Source of the DNA: Phycisphaerales bacterium
GTDB lineage: Bacteria > Planctomycetota > Phycisphaerae > UBA1845
Assembly (NCBI GenBank): GCA_003597935.1
Contig: QZJT01000125.1
Span: forward strand, 1 to 36,744
Direction of reading: 5' to 3'
Length of the DNA stretch: 36,744 nucleotides
Part shown: positions 1-7,845 of the stretch, in pieces
Layout: each line of letters opens with the position of its first letter
Numbering within the stretch: the first letter of the stretch is position 1
Translations under genes and position numbers: made by a program
Notes under the pieces: generated by a model
What the model was told of the DNA's origin: nothing
The model's input: the letters and a program-made list of their open reading frames with translations, nothing else
Databases searched by the model: none

Positions 1-75
1 CAACGCATGCGCGACTTCGCCGTCTGCTGGCTGCAGTTCGGCCCCGGCAGCCGGGCAGCCCCGCAGCTTGTGTAG
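1..75 (+). CDS. Possible 3' end of a gene cut by the window edge
   Basis: Frame 1 is open from the first base to a TAG at 73-75 and reads as 24 residues ending in PQLV. The composition is plausible for coding DNA (WLQFGPGSRAAPQ), but this is too little to name a family. The hairpin repeats that start about 30 bases downstream are typical of intergenic space in this window, which fits a gene ending here. Confidence 0.3.
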   Translation, partial: QRMRDFAVCWLQFGPGSRAAPQLV

Positions 76-100
76 AACAACGAGGCATTCATGCCGGGCA

Positions 101-176
101 GATCACCGGTTGGAAACCGGTGCCACACCCAGATCACCGGTTGGAAACCGGTGCCACACCAGACCGGTGCCACAGG
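101..176. repeat. Two and a half copies of an ACCGGTT-GGA-AACCGGT hairpin repeat
   Basis: Perfect 17-base palindromic units (7-base arms, 3-base loop) lie at 105-121 and 136-152, 31 bases apart. Each is followed by GCCACACC. A half copy (ACCGGTGCCACA) follows at about 163-174. The same arms recur in an array at 34692-34836. The unit sits between convergent gene ends, so it may also act as a terminator or mRNA-stabilising hairpin. It resembles REP-type elements. Confidence 0.8.
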
Positions 177-180
177 GCGG

Positions 181-876
181 TTACTTGCCGAAGAAGGCGA
201 GGTTGTACTGCTTCCAGGTGGTGGCCCAGGTCAGCCCGAACGCTTGCAGCACACGGTCGATCAGGTTGATGAAGCCCTGCTGGATCGCGTCGACCTTGAA
301 CACGACGAAGAAGAGGAAGAGCAGGGCGATCAGTCCCATCTGGTTGGCCCGCTGCTGCGTCTCGTGGTCCAGCAAGGGGCGGATGATGCCGAAGCCGTCC
401 AGCGGCGGGACTGGAATGAGATTGAAGAAGACGGCAAAGAGCTGCAGCACCGTCATCACGCCCAGCAGCCGCGCCCAGGCGGGCGGGTCCGTCATCTGCG
501 GATCGACGAGGCCGACCGAAGGGTGGATCAGGAACGCCAGGACCAGAAACAGTATGAAGTTGGACGCCGGCCCGGCCGCGGAAACCAGCGACGACCACGC
601 CCGGCTGCGCAGGCGCGAATCGTCGATCAACACCGCCCCCCCCGGCAGCGGGATGCCGCCCATCGCCAGGAACACCACCGGCAGCAGGATCGACGTCACC
701 GGATGGATGTAGGACAAGGGATTGAAATCGAGGTAGCCGCGCGCCCGGACCGACCGGTCACCACCCCAGTACGCCACCAGCGCGTGGGAGAACTCGTGCA
801 AACAGACGGAGAAGATCCAGGCGATGAGGATCGCGCCCAGAAACGGAGTGAACTGCGCCGTCGCAAGCAACGTCAT
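181..876 (-). CDS. Site-2-protease-like M50 family membrane metalloprotease
   Basis: 231 residues. This is a polytopic membrane zinc protease of the M50 (site-2 protease / SpoIVFB / Rip-like) family, which cleaves substrates within or near the membrane. The zinc-binding HEFSH motif is at residues 27-31 inside the first hydrophobic segment (residues 12-32). The second family motif, NLIPVPPLDG, is at 152-161 and supplies the third metal ligand (Asp160). Further hydrophobic stretches lie around 58-73, 105-118, 138-153 and 180-195. There is no PDZ domain, so this is the short compact form. It is transcribed alone on the minus strand and its end abuts the hairpin repeats at 101-176. The substrate cannot be read from the sequence. 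The family call is secure. Confidence 0.92.
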   Translation of the reverse strand: MTLLATAQFTPFLGAILIAWIFSVCLHEFSHALVAYWGGDRSVRARGYLDFNPLSYIHPVTSILLPVVFLAMGGIPLPGGAVLIDDSRLRSRAWSSLVSAAGPASNFILFLVLAFLIHPSVGLVDPQMTDPPAWARLLGVMTVLQLFAVFFNLIPVPPLDGFGIIRPLLDHETQQRANQMGLIALLFLFFVVFKVDAIQQGFINLIDRVLQAFGLTWATTWKQYNLAFFGK

Positions 877-970
877 CTTCGTGGTCCAACGCGGCCTGCG
901 GACGCTACCATAACATGCAAGGGACAGGGAGCCAGGGTGTCAGGGCGAGAAGGACCCGATACGCCGCAAT

Positions 971-1058
971 CTTGACCTTCGACTTTCAACTTTCAACCTT
1001 CAACCTCCCAACCCTCAACCTACAACCTTTAACCTTCCAACTTTCCAACCTTCCAACC
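971..1058. repeat. Low-complexity CTTTCAAC/CCTTCAAC tract
   Basis: About 88 bases of degenerate 7-8-base units of the type AAC-CTTTC or AAC-CTTCC (ttcaacctt, ccaaccctcaacct, cctttaacctt, ccaactttccaacc). The tract is almost free of G on this strand and lies between the end of ispD and the start of the M50 protease gene. It stands out sharply from the GC-rich surroundings. It is a pyrimidine-rich microsatellite-like tract of unknown role. Confidence 0.8.
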
Positions 1059-1064
1059 CTGCGC

Positions 1065-1799
1065 CTACCACTGCGCTTCCTCGAACGCGCCGAGTTTCGA
1101 GACCGCCCGCGCCGGCCGCGCCTTGAGGATCGCGTGGGCCAGCGCCACGTCCGCCTTGGTGGTGATTTTCAGATTGGTCAGGTCGGATTGCACCACCGCG
1201 ACCGGCACGCCCGATCGCTGCACCAGTTCCGCGTCGTCGGTCACGTCGTCGCTGCCGCCCGCCAGGTCGGCATAGGCTGACAGCAGCACGTCGCGGCGGA
1301 ACACCTGCGGCGTCTGGGCCTCGAAGAGGTTCTCGCGCGAGACGGTTGCGTCGATGGTGCCGGAGGCGGCGACTCGCTTCAGGGTGGCGGTGATGGGCGA
1401 CGCCAGGATGGCCGCGCCCGCCTTGACCGCCTCGGCGAAAACGGCGTCGATCATCGCCTCGGTGACGCACGGCCGGGCGGCGTCGTGCACGGCCACGAAC
1501 TCGGCCTCGTCCTTGAGCTGTTTCAGCGCGCTGGCTACGGAATCGCAGCGGCGCCGGCCCCCCTCCGCCAGGGTGACGCCCATGAAGGCCAGGTTGGGGC
1601 CGTACTTCGTGCGGACGGTCTCCAGGTCGGACGGGGCGATCACCAGGATGGTCTGACAAACGTCCTCGCGGTTGATGAACCGCTCGACGGTGTGGAGGAA
1701 CACCGGCCGGCCGTCCAGCCGCGCAAAGGGCTTCTTTTCCGACCCGCCGAACCGCTGCGACTCGCCCGCCGCCGGAATGATGACAGCAAACTTCGCCAT
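1065..1799 (-). CDS. ispD: 2-C-methyl-D-erythritol 4-phosphate cytidylyltransferase
   Basis: 244 residues, the usual IspD length. The enzyme transfers CMP from CTP to MEP, the third step of the methylerythritol phosphate route to isoprenoids, in the cytoplasm. Visible motifs are the nucleotide-binding loop PAAGESQRFG (9-18) followed by KKPF (22-25), EGGRRRCDSV (79-88), VHDAARP (104-110), AQTPQVF (161-167), TDDAELV (187-193) and the terminal KIT (211-213). The ATG at 1799 lies 8 bases after the stop of the PIN-TRAM gene, so the two are surely cotranscribed. A membrane PIN-TRAM protein (YacL type) directly upstream of ispD is also the arrangement in Bacillus and relatives, which supports both calls. 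Confidence 0.96.
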   Translation of the reverse strand: MAKFAVIIPAAGESQRFGGSEKKPFARLDGRPVFLHTVERFINREDVCQTILVIAPSDLETVRTKYGPNLAFMGVTLAEGGRRRCDSVASALKQLKDEAEFVAVHDAARPCVTEAMIDAVFAEAVKAGAAILASPITATLKRVAASGTIDATVSRENLFEAQTPQVFRRDVLLSAYADLAGGSDDVTDDAELVQRSGVPVAVVQSDLTNLKITTKADVALAHAILKARPARAVSKLGAFEEAQW

Positions 1800-1807
1800 G
1801 TCGTTCC

Positions 1808-2947
1808 CTAGGTGCTCGTGCGGGCCGGTCGGTGCCTCCGGCGGTCCACGTCGCCCGCGGCGCTGGAGCGGCCGAAGATCATCCGTCCGGCCGAGGTCTG
1901 GAGCACGCTGGTGACGGTCAGCTCGACCGTCTCGCCGATGTGGTCGCGGCCGCCCTCGGCCACGACCATGGTGCCGTCCTCCAGGTAGCCGACGCCCTGG
2001 CCAAGCTCCTCACCCGGCTTGATGACCTTAACCGTCAGCGACTCACCCGGCAACACCACCGGACGCAGGGCGTTGGCCAGGTCGTTGACGTTGATGACGG
2101 TCACGCCGCGCAGTTGGGCGATTTTGTTGAGGTTGTAGTCGTTGGTGACGACGTGTCCGCCGAGTTCGGTGGCGACGTCGACGAGCATCTCGTCCACGCT
2201 CCGCCCGCCGCCGGAGACCTGCACGTCCATGATGCGGATGTCCACCTTGTCGTTGACCTGGAGCTTGTTGAGGATGTCCAGCCCGCGCCGGCCGCGGTTG
2301 CGCTTCAGCTTGTCCGAGCTGTCCGCCACCGCCTGGATCTCCTGCAGGACGAAGCGCGGGACGATCATCTCGGCGTCGATGATGCTGGTGTCGGCAATGT
2401 CGGCGATGCGTCCGTCGATGATGACCGAGGTGTCCAGGATGAGCGGCCGGCGGCCCTTGGTCTGCTTGGCGAACTCGACGTAAGGGATGACGAAGCGGAC
2501 GTCGTCCTTGGTTTGCAGGATGAAGCTGACGGCCAGGTAGCAGCAGATCACCCCGATGGCCAGCTTGATGGGCGCCAGGATCTTGGCGTCCACGTTCTCC
2601 GGCCCGCCCACGATGAGGTCGACGACGAGCGAGAGGCCGTAGGCCACGATCATACCCACCATCAGTCCGAAAAAAAGCCCCGAAAGGATGGTCAGCGACT
2701 TCCTGGGGATGAACGCGTCCAGGGCGATGACGATCATCGCCAGCCCCAGGAAAGCGAGGTAGACGAGTTCCTTGCGCTCGCCCAGTCGGCCCCAGAAGCC
2801 GCCGGTGTCCGGGTCGAGTTCGACCAGCTTCCAGCCCACCGCCGCCAGGGCCAGCACGAAGAAGATCCGCAGCGCCGTCAGCATCAGCGTGTCCGGGTTG
2901 CTGAGCGAGTCGAGCGGATTCTGTCCGGGGGGATAACTGTGTTTCAT
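1808..2947 (-). CDS. Membrane-anchored PIN-TRAM domain protein, YacL family
   Basis: 379 residues from the ATG at 2947. An upstream in-frame ATG at 2995 would add 16 Gly/Ala/Pro-rich residues, so the shorter form is preferred. Four hydrophobic segments (about 24-37, 61-80, 86-110 and 128-145) are followed by a PIN nuclease-fold domain. That domain has LDTSVIIDGRI at 171-181, an acidic pocket residue Glu203 and TND at 268-270. A TRAM RNA-binding domain follows at about 298-360. The architecture matches Bacillus YacL, a putative membrane-associated PIN ribonuclease of uncertain substrate. The last 15 residues are Arg-rich and poorly conserved in character. It forms a two-gene operon with ispD, which starts 8 bases downstream. 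Confidence 0.92.
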   Translation of the reverse strand: MKHSYPPGQNPLDSLSNPDTLMLTALRIFFVLALAAVGWKLVELDPDTGGFWGRLGERKELVYLAFLGLAMIVIALDAFIPRKSLTILSGLFFGLMVGMIVAYGLSLVVDLIVGGPENVDAKILAPIKLAIGVICCYLAVSFILQTKDDVRFVIPYVEFAKQTKGRRPLILDTSVIIDGRIADIADTSIIDAEMIVPRFVLQEIQAVADSSDKLKRNRGRRGLDILNKLQVNDKVDIRIMDVQVSGGGRSVDEMLVDVATELGGHVVTNDYNLNKIAQLRGVTVINVNDLANALRPVVLPGESLTVKVIKPGEELGQGVGYLEDGTMVVAEGGRDHIGETVELTVTSVLQTSAGRMIFGRSSAAGDVDRRRHRPARTST

Positions 2948-3099
2948 GATGAATCTCACAGGCGCCGCGGGGGCCGCTCCGCCCGCCCATGGCATAAGGA
3001 TAGCGCTCGGCCAACCACCGCCGGCCGCACGAACGACCCTACCTCAAGTATAGGCCCCACCAGGGGCCGATCAATCGTCGGTGGGCCGGAGCAGGCGAG

Positions 3100-3147
3100 C
3101 GGTGGTGCGGTGGAGCGGTGATGCGGTGGCACGGTGGCGCGGTGAGT
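3100..3147. repeat. GGTG-rich short tandem stretch
   Basis: Imperfect repeats of the GCGGTGGA / GCGGTGAT / GCGGTGGC type are packed in about 48 bases. This is a simple-sequence tract, distinct from the hairpin repeats that follow. Confidence 0.6.
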
Positions 3148-3278
3148 TGGACGCGGCGGGTGCGCGACGGAATGGGCGGCTCGCCTGCGGCTCGCCGGAG
3201 CTAGCCGGCTGTTTATCGCCCGCGCGATGACGGCGCGGGTTTTCCGGATCGGTGCCGATTCACCCCGCCGACGGTCCG

Positions 3279-3479
3279 CCCGCCTTGAAAGGCGGGGCTC
3301 TGAGGGAGGGCGACGTCCACCGGTTCCCCGAGCCCCGCCATTCATGCCGGAAGTTCCGGCGGCATGTGAGCGCATACCGCCGCCGGGAACGCGATGCTCC
3401 CAACACTCCCGCCTTGAAAGGCGGGGCTCGGGGAGACAACACACGCTCGCGGGGATCGGCCCGCCTTGAAAGGCGGGGC
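3279..3479. repeat. Three dispersed CCCGCCTT-GAA-AGGCGGG hairpin repeats
   Basis: Near-identical 18-base palindromic units, each followed by GCTC, lie at about 3279-3298, 3408-3427 and 3460-3479. The spacing is irregular (about 129 and 52 bases). The loop (TTGAAA) resembles the loops of the other hairpin families in this window, but the arms are different (CCCGCC rather than ACCGG). They are REP-like intergenic elements. Confidence 0.8.
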
Positions 3480-3546
3480 TCGGGGCGTTGCAGCAACAGC
3501 GAATCAGTGGACGGCGGGCGGCTCGAGAGGCATGGCAATGTCGCCG

Positions 3547-5538
3547 TCAGGTGGATCGCTGAACGGCCCGCAGCAGTGAGCCATCCGCGATCCGCCCGGC
3601 GGCGGCGGCGACCAGCGGCCACATCAGCATGTCGCGCGATTCCAGGAACGGCACGGGCGGGCCGGGCCGGTCAGAGCGGAGATGTTCCACCGCCGCCGCG
3701 GCCGCTGAGCTGAGCACGACGCCCGCGCCCCCCCCCGCCTGATCCGGGGCGCCGGTACTCTCCCCATCAGCCGAGCGGCGTTGCAGGATCTCCAGCGCCT
3801 GGGCCGCGGCGATCAACTCGAACGCCAGCACGGAGCGTGCGTTGGCGCACACCTGCCGGGCGTGACGGGCGGCGGTGGTGGACATGGCCACGTGATCCTC
3901 GGCGTTCGATGACGTGGGGATCGAATCGACGCTGGACGGGTGGCAGAGCACTTTGTTTTCGGACACCAGCGCCGCGGCCGCGTACTGCGTCAGCATCAGA
4001 CCGGAGTTCAGCCCGGCCGGTGTCGTGCCGGATGCGTCCTCCGGCCACAGATTGGCGGGCAGCCCGCGGTTGTGATGGCGGTCGAGCATGTGCTGGATGC
4101 GGCGCTCGCTGATGTTGGCCAGCTCAGCCACCGCGATCTTGAGGTAGTCGCAGACCAGACCGACCGGCTCGCCGTGGAAGTTGCCGCCGGAGTACGCGTC
4201 CCAGATGCACTTAGCGTAGGCGTCATAAGGCTCGCGCTGATCGGCGTCGAAGCCCGCCGCGTCGGGGAACAGGAGCGGATTGTCAGTGACAGCGTTGACC
4301 TCGCGCTCGATGATGTCCCAGGCGTGCTCGATCGCCGTCCAGGCGGCGCCGTGGACCTGCGGGGCGCAGCGGAGCGAATAGGCGTCCTGCACGTCGGCCG
4401 ACTGGTCCAACAGGCTGCCGCCGCGAGCCAGGCCGAAGATGGCCCGCGCCGCACGCGACTGGCCCTCGTGCCGGCGAACGGCATGGAGTTTCGGGTCGAA
4501 CGCCCGGGTGCAGCCGCGCAGCGCTTGCAGCGACATGGCCGCGGCCAGGTTGGCGGTGCCCAGCAGCGTGCTGGCGTCGTAGCATGCCAGCGCCGCGGCC
4601 GCGGTGGTCACCGACGTGCCGTTGGTCAGCGCCAACCCTTCCTTCGGTTCCAGCGATGCCAGCGGTTCGATCCCGGCTTCGCGCAGCACCTCAGCGGCCG
4701 GCCGCGGCGGCTCGGCGGGGAAGTCCGTCGGGGGGGGCAAGGACTCGCCGGGGCGCGATGGCGCCGCCCGGCGGTCACCACCCGCCCCCCAAGCGTGCCC
4801 CTCGCCGATGACGACGAGGAACAGATGCGAGAGCGGGCATAGATCGCCGCTGGATCCGACCGACCCCTGCTGTGGCACCCAGGGATGGACGCCGCGGTTG
4901 AGCAGCTCGACGATGAAGCGGACCAGTTCCGGCCGCACGCCCGACCAGCCCTCCACGAACGCCCGCACACGGATCAGCATGGCGGCGCGAACGACTTCCA
5001 CCGGGAAGGGATCGCCCACCCCGGTCGCGTGGCTGCGCAGGATGTTGACCTGCATGGCGACGACGTCGTCGCGATTGCGGATGGGCTTGTCCTTGTTGAC
5101 GCCGAAACCGGTGGTCACCCCGTAGATCAGCGCCCGCTCCGCCAGTTTCCGGGTCGCCTCCACGTCGTCCTCGCCCGCCGCCAGCAGACCCGCGATCGAC
5201 GCCGGTGCATAGCGGTCGCGGATTCGCTGCTCCCCAGCCAATGCCTCGTGGCCGGCGAAGCGCTCTCGCACCAGGCGAGCCAGCCCTTCCACATCGTGCC
5301 GGTGAACGACGTCCATGACGTGCCGGACGTAGTCAGCCGTGCGTTGGCAGCGCGCTTCCCAGTCGCCGGCCAACTCGACGCGGGCGAACCCCACCCCGGC
5401 GGGACGAGCGCGTGGACCGGCATCCACCGCCCCGCGGCCGCGAGCGACCGCGACGACGTCCGCCAGCGTCAGATCCCGCTCCGGTTCGATGCGGACGACC
5501 GGCGGAACGTCGAGATGGCCGCGATGAGGTGCGTGCAT
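3547..5538 (-). CDS. hutH: Histidine ammonia-lyase-like MIO enzyme with enlarged N-terminus
   Basis: 663 residues from the ATG at 5538, against about 510 for a usual HAL. It belongs to the aromatic amino acid lyase family, which eliminates ammonia (for HAL: histidine to urocanate). The catalytic-Tyr motif YGVTTGFG is at 139-146. The MIO site reads GSVGSSGDLCPLSH (225-238), so the cofactor tripeptide is Ser-Ser-Gly, not the usual Ala-Ser-Gly. The residues Ser-His at 169-170 sit where HAL has its substrate-contact His. Downstream are QDAYSLRCAPQVHG, NAVTDNPLL, SGGNFHGEPVG and SSNAEDHVAMS, all family signatures. About 86 extra residues precede the catalytic Tyr, and a Pro-rich insert lies near 255-282. 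It stands alone, with no hutU/I/G nearby, so histidine as substrate is likely but not proven. Another MIO lyase or aminomutase is possible. Confidence 0.85.
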   Translation of the reverse strand: MHAPHRGHLDVPPVVRIEPERDLTLADVVAVARGRGAVDAGPRARPAGVGFARVELAGDWEARCQRTADYVRHVMDVVHRHDVEGLARLVRERFAGHEALAGEQRIRDRYAPASIAGLLAAGEDDVEATRKLAERALIYGVTTGFGVNKDKPIRNRDDVVAMQVNILRSHATGVGDPFPVEVVRAAMLIRVRAFVEGWSGVRPELVRFIVELLNRGVHPWVPQQGSVGSSGDLCPLSHLFLVVIGEGHAWGAGGDRRAAPSRPGESLPPPTDFPAEPPRPAAEVLREAGIEPLASLEPKEGLALTNGTSVTTAAAALACYDASTLLGTANLAAAMSLQALRGCTRAFDPKLHAVRRHEGQSRAARAIFGLARGGSLLDQSADVQDAYSLRCAPQVHGAAWTAIEHAWDIIEREVNAVTDNPLLFPDAAGFDADQREPYDAYAKCIWDAYSGGNFHGEPVGLVCDYLKIAVAELANISERRIQHMLDRHHNRGLPANLWPEDASGTTPAGLNSGLMLTQYAAAALVSENKVLCHPSSVDSIPTSSNAEDHVAMSTTAARHARQVCANARSVLAFELIAAAQALEILQRRSADGESTGAPDQAGGGAGVVLSSAAAAAVEHLRSDRPGPPVPFLESRDMLMWPLVAAAAGRIADGSLLRAVQRST

Positions 5539-5989
5539 GGGCGCAGGATAACCCTGTCGTGCAACGGGAAGCAACGCCGCGCTCCTGAATGGCCGTGCGC
5601 CGTCTGCTTCCGCCGCACGAGCGGGATATGCGCGCGGGCTGGTTTGGCCGGCGGGAGATAACGCGGTTCGATCATAAACGGCTTCATGGCCTGGCTGCGC
5701 GACGCTTCGCTTCGCGGCGCCAGCTCGTGCCACCTCCCGGTGCCATCCGCCCGGCAACGCGGAACAAACCATCGCTCGACGGTAAGCTGCGTTCCGAAGG
5801 AGACTCCGCGCGGGCTAAAGCCACGCGGCTCGCAAAAGGACGCCCACCGATTCTGTCACGCACGCGACGTCGTTGGAGGCCGCTTCCGGCACTTGGAGTC
5901 TTCGGCCCCGGAGGGTAAGATAACCGCGCCTGCGCCTGTTCGTTCGGCGCGAGCGGGACGAGTCGTCGGGGGCATAAGGGGGACCAGTC
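5539..5989. other. 451-base divergent intergenic region with one hairpin repeat
   Basis: It lies between the starts of the ammonia-lyase (minus) and the secreted module-A protein (plus), so it should carry both promoters. The only structure I can point to is the hairpin at about 5804-5833 and a purine-rich ribosome-binding site (AAGGGGGA) 7 bases before the ATG at 5990. No convincing gene is visible. Confidence 0.5.
5804..5833. repeat. CCGCGCGGGCTAAAGCCACGCGG hairpin, same family as 31400-31633
   Basis: GACTCCGCG, then GGGCTAAAGCC, then ACGCGGCTCGC. The two outer arms (CCGCG/CGCGG) and the inner arms (GGCT/AGCC) pair around an AA centre. Near-copies occur at 31400, 31551 and 31601, so this is a dispersed repeat and not a local regulatory site. 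Confidence 0.7.
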
Positions 5990-7174
5990 ATGATCGGCAG
6001 AGGACGAATCGCGGAATGGGCCGCCATGGGGACCGTGTCGCTTGCGATGGCGTACACGGCCCGCGGGCAGATCGTCTGGGGGGGCGTCTGGCAGGATGCG
6101 TTCGGGGGCAATGACGCCCAGACGGCGCAGCAGTTTCACGACTTCGGCCCGCCGACACAGGTCATCGGCAACGGCTTCGACGATTTCGGGTTCAGCCGCA
6201 ATCTGGCGGTGGTCGACACCACGCTCTTCGGCGCCACCATCTTCTTCCACGGCATCCATCAGTGGGACGCCTTCACCGGCGACGAGTTCGGCCCGCTGGA
6301 GTTGGATTCACCGCTGGGCGATCACATCGAGTCCTACGTTCTGGGCATCGGCACGACGACCAGCGGCGACCTGCTGATCGCCACCGCCGGCCAGGGCACC
6401 GAGCAGCGAACGGTTGCCCGCTACACGACCGGCGGCCATTGGGTCCAGGACTACAGCGTCAGGGAACTCCAGCACAACCAGGGCACGCCCACCGGCAACG
6501 AGGACGCGGTGTTCATCGCGTCGCGTTACAACCCGGGCGCCTGGACCGAGAAGATCCTGATGTTCAGGCCGGACGGTACGTTGATCGGCATATTCGGCGA
6601 CGAATTGGGCGGTGACGTCGGCGACGTCGAGATCATGGGAAACTTCCTCTACGCCATGAACTATACCGACGGCATCTACGTGTACGAACTTGCCGGACAG
6701 CAGATTCCGTCGTTTTCGCGCTTCATTCCATTTCCCGACGGCGTCAATCCGGACGCTTTCGCCCTGGACGCGCTGGTCGCCGCCGGCGGCGCGCTTTACG
6801 TCGGCGACACGCCGGATGCCAACTGGTACAAATTGGATCTGAGCGGCAACGTGCTGGGCGCGTACGAGGCTGAATACGTCGGCGGCTTCAATTTCATGGG
6901 CAGCTTCGCCGTGGTGACGGCATCCGGGCTGGACTGCGACGCCATCCGCAAGCTGGCGGCCAAGTGCAAGCGCGGCGCCGTGAAGGCGAAAGTCAAATCA
7001 CGATTGGAACAAGGCACGACGCTGACGCTGTCGCTGGACGGAAAGGCGCGCATCCCCGTCGTCGTCAACGCCAAAGGCAAGGCGAACGCCAGGTTCACCA
7101 ACGTAGAGCCAGGTGGGCACCAGGTCTGCATCGACGAATGTCCGGAGGTGTGCGTCAACGTCTCGTGCCGATAG
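5990..7174 (+). CDS. Secreted protein with C-terminal four-cysteine module A
   Basis: 394 residues. A signal peptide is likely (charged start, hydrophobic AAMGTVSLAMAY, cleavage near TARG-Q, residues 23-27). The body (about 30-310) has repeated short strands with patterns such as GDVEIMGNFLYAMNYTDGIYVYEL and ALYVGDTPDANWYKLDLSGNV (fragments), suggesting a beta-propeller-like fold; no enzyme motif is visible. The last 80 residues form a separate module with cysteines at 316, 326, 384 and 393 (plus 380 and 388) and a GGHQV strand. An M14 carboxypeptidase in this window (24093-25844) ends in a module with the same four-Cys spacing. A ribosome-binding site AAGGGGGA precedes the ATG. Function unknown; probably an exported surface or periplasmic protein. 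Confidence 0.75.
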   Translation: MIGRGRIAEWAAMGTVSLAMAYTARGQIVWGGVWQDAFGGNDAQTAQQFHDFGPPTQVIGNGFDDFGFSRNLAVVDTTLFGATIFFHGIHQWDAFTGDEFGPLELDSPLGDHIESYVLGIGTTTSGDLLIATAGQGTEQRTVARYTTGGHWVQDYSVRELQHNQGTPTGNEDAVFIASRYNPGAWTEKILMFRPDGTLIGIFGDELGGDVGDVEIMGNFLYAMNYTDGIYVYELAGQQIPSFSRFIPFPDGVNPDAFALDALVAAGGALYVGDTPDANWYKLDLSGNVLGAYEAEYVGGFNFMGSFAVVTASGLDCDAIRKLAAKCKRGAVKAKVKSRLEQGTTLTLSLDGKARIPVVVNAKGKANARFTNVEPGGHQVCIDECPEVCVNVSCR

Positions 7175-7311
7175 CAGGCTGCCCGCGCGCTCCGCACGCC
7201 ACGCGCATGGGCGCGGCCCGCCGCAAAGGTGCGCCGCCCGCGGATTCGCTTGCGGTCCGTTGACGCACGTACGGCCGCCGGTCAGCCCCCGCCCGCCGGC
7301 GTGAGCGCTGC

Positions 7312-7695
7312 CTACGACGCGGGTCCGCGCCACTTCGACTCGCACAGGTACAGGTCGTTGCCGTCGGGGTCGCTGAAGAACGCCAGCCGAACCGATCCGT
7401 TGGCGTCGTCCAGGATGGGCCCCTTGAACGGCACACCCAGCGCTCGCAGCGAACTCACGACGTCGTCGATCGGGGCCGTCACATTGAAGCCGAGGATCGT
7501 ACCGCCGTTGGCGCCCGGCCGCGGGCCACTGGCGCTGGTCGGGTGCAACCCGATCTGGAGCCCGTCGCCGGCGTCGACCCCGCACCACTCGTTGCCGGCG
7601 CGATAGGTCATCTTCAGTCCGAGCGTGCGCGTGTAGAAATTGACCGCGCGGTCCATATCCGTCACATAGATTGTCGTCATTCCGCCTCGCAACAT
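7312..7695 (-). CDS. VOC (glyoxalase/bleomycin-resistance fold) family protein
   Basis: 127 residues, one vicinal-oxygen-chelate domain of the usual length. It shows the first beta-alpha unit (TIYVTDMDRAVNFYTRTLGL, 8-27), then LQIGLHP (46-52), the second half ILGFNVTAP (67-75) and the family ending FSDPDGNDLYLCE (107-119), where Glu119 sits at a usual metal-ligand position. The ATG at 7695 is preceded by GGAGG at a 6-base distance, which fixes the start. These proteins range from glyoxalases to ring-cleavage and antibiotic-binding proteins, and nothing here settles the substrate. It converges with the secreted protein ending at 7174. Confidence 0.88.
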   Translation of the reverse strand: MLRGGMTTIYVTDMDRAVNFYTRTLGLKMTYRAGNEWCGVDAGDGLQIGLHPTSASGPRPGANGGTILGFNVTAPIDDVVSSLRALGVPFKGPILDDANGSVRLAFFSDPDGNDLYLCESKWRGPAS

Positions 7696-7845
7696 GACGT
7701 GCCTCCGTCAGGGGACTATATGCGTCCGGGCATCATACCCGCCGGCTGGGTTTCGTCGAGCCGTACAGGCAGCGTGAGCAGTGCCGGAGCCGTGGCGCCA
7801 GAACCGGTCGATTCCGGTTGCCAATTCGTTGGGACGCGGTTGGAT

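Larger units (their letters stand above)
2948..3546. other. 599-base gene-free region with several repeat types
   Basis: I see no convincing gene here. The region holds a GGTG-rich stretch (3100-3147), three CCCGCCTTGAAAGGCGGGGCTC hairpins (3279-3479), a palindrome CATGCCGGAAGTTCCGGC followed by GGCATG (about 3346-3369), and scattered inverted GC repeats near 3180-3240. It separates the end of the ammonia-lyase gene from the start of the PIN-TRAM gene, both on the minus strand. It should therefore hold the promoter of the PIN-TRAM/ispD pair, but no clear -35/-10 pair is visible. Confidence 0.6.

Noticed and set aside
1832-3121. 429-codon plus-strand frame opposite the PIN-TRAM gene
   Set aside because: Asp/His/Val-rich shadow translation, while the opposite strand has an unambiguous PIN-TRAM protein.
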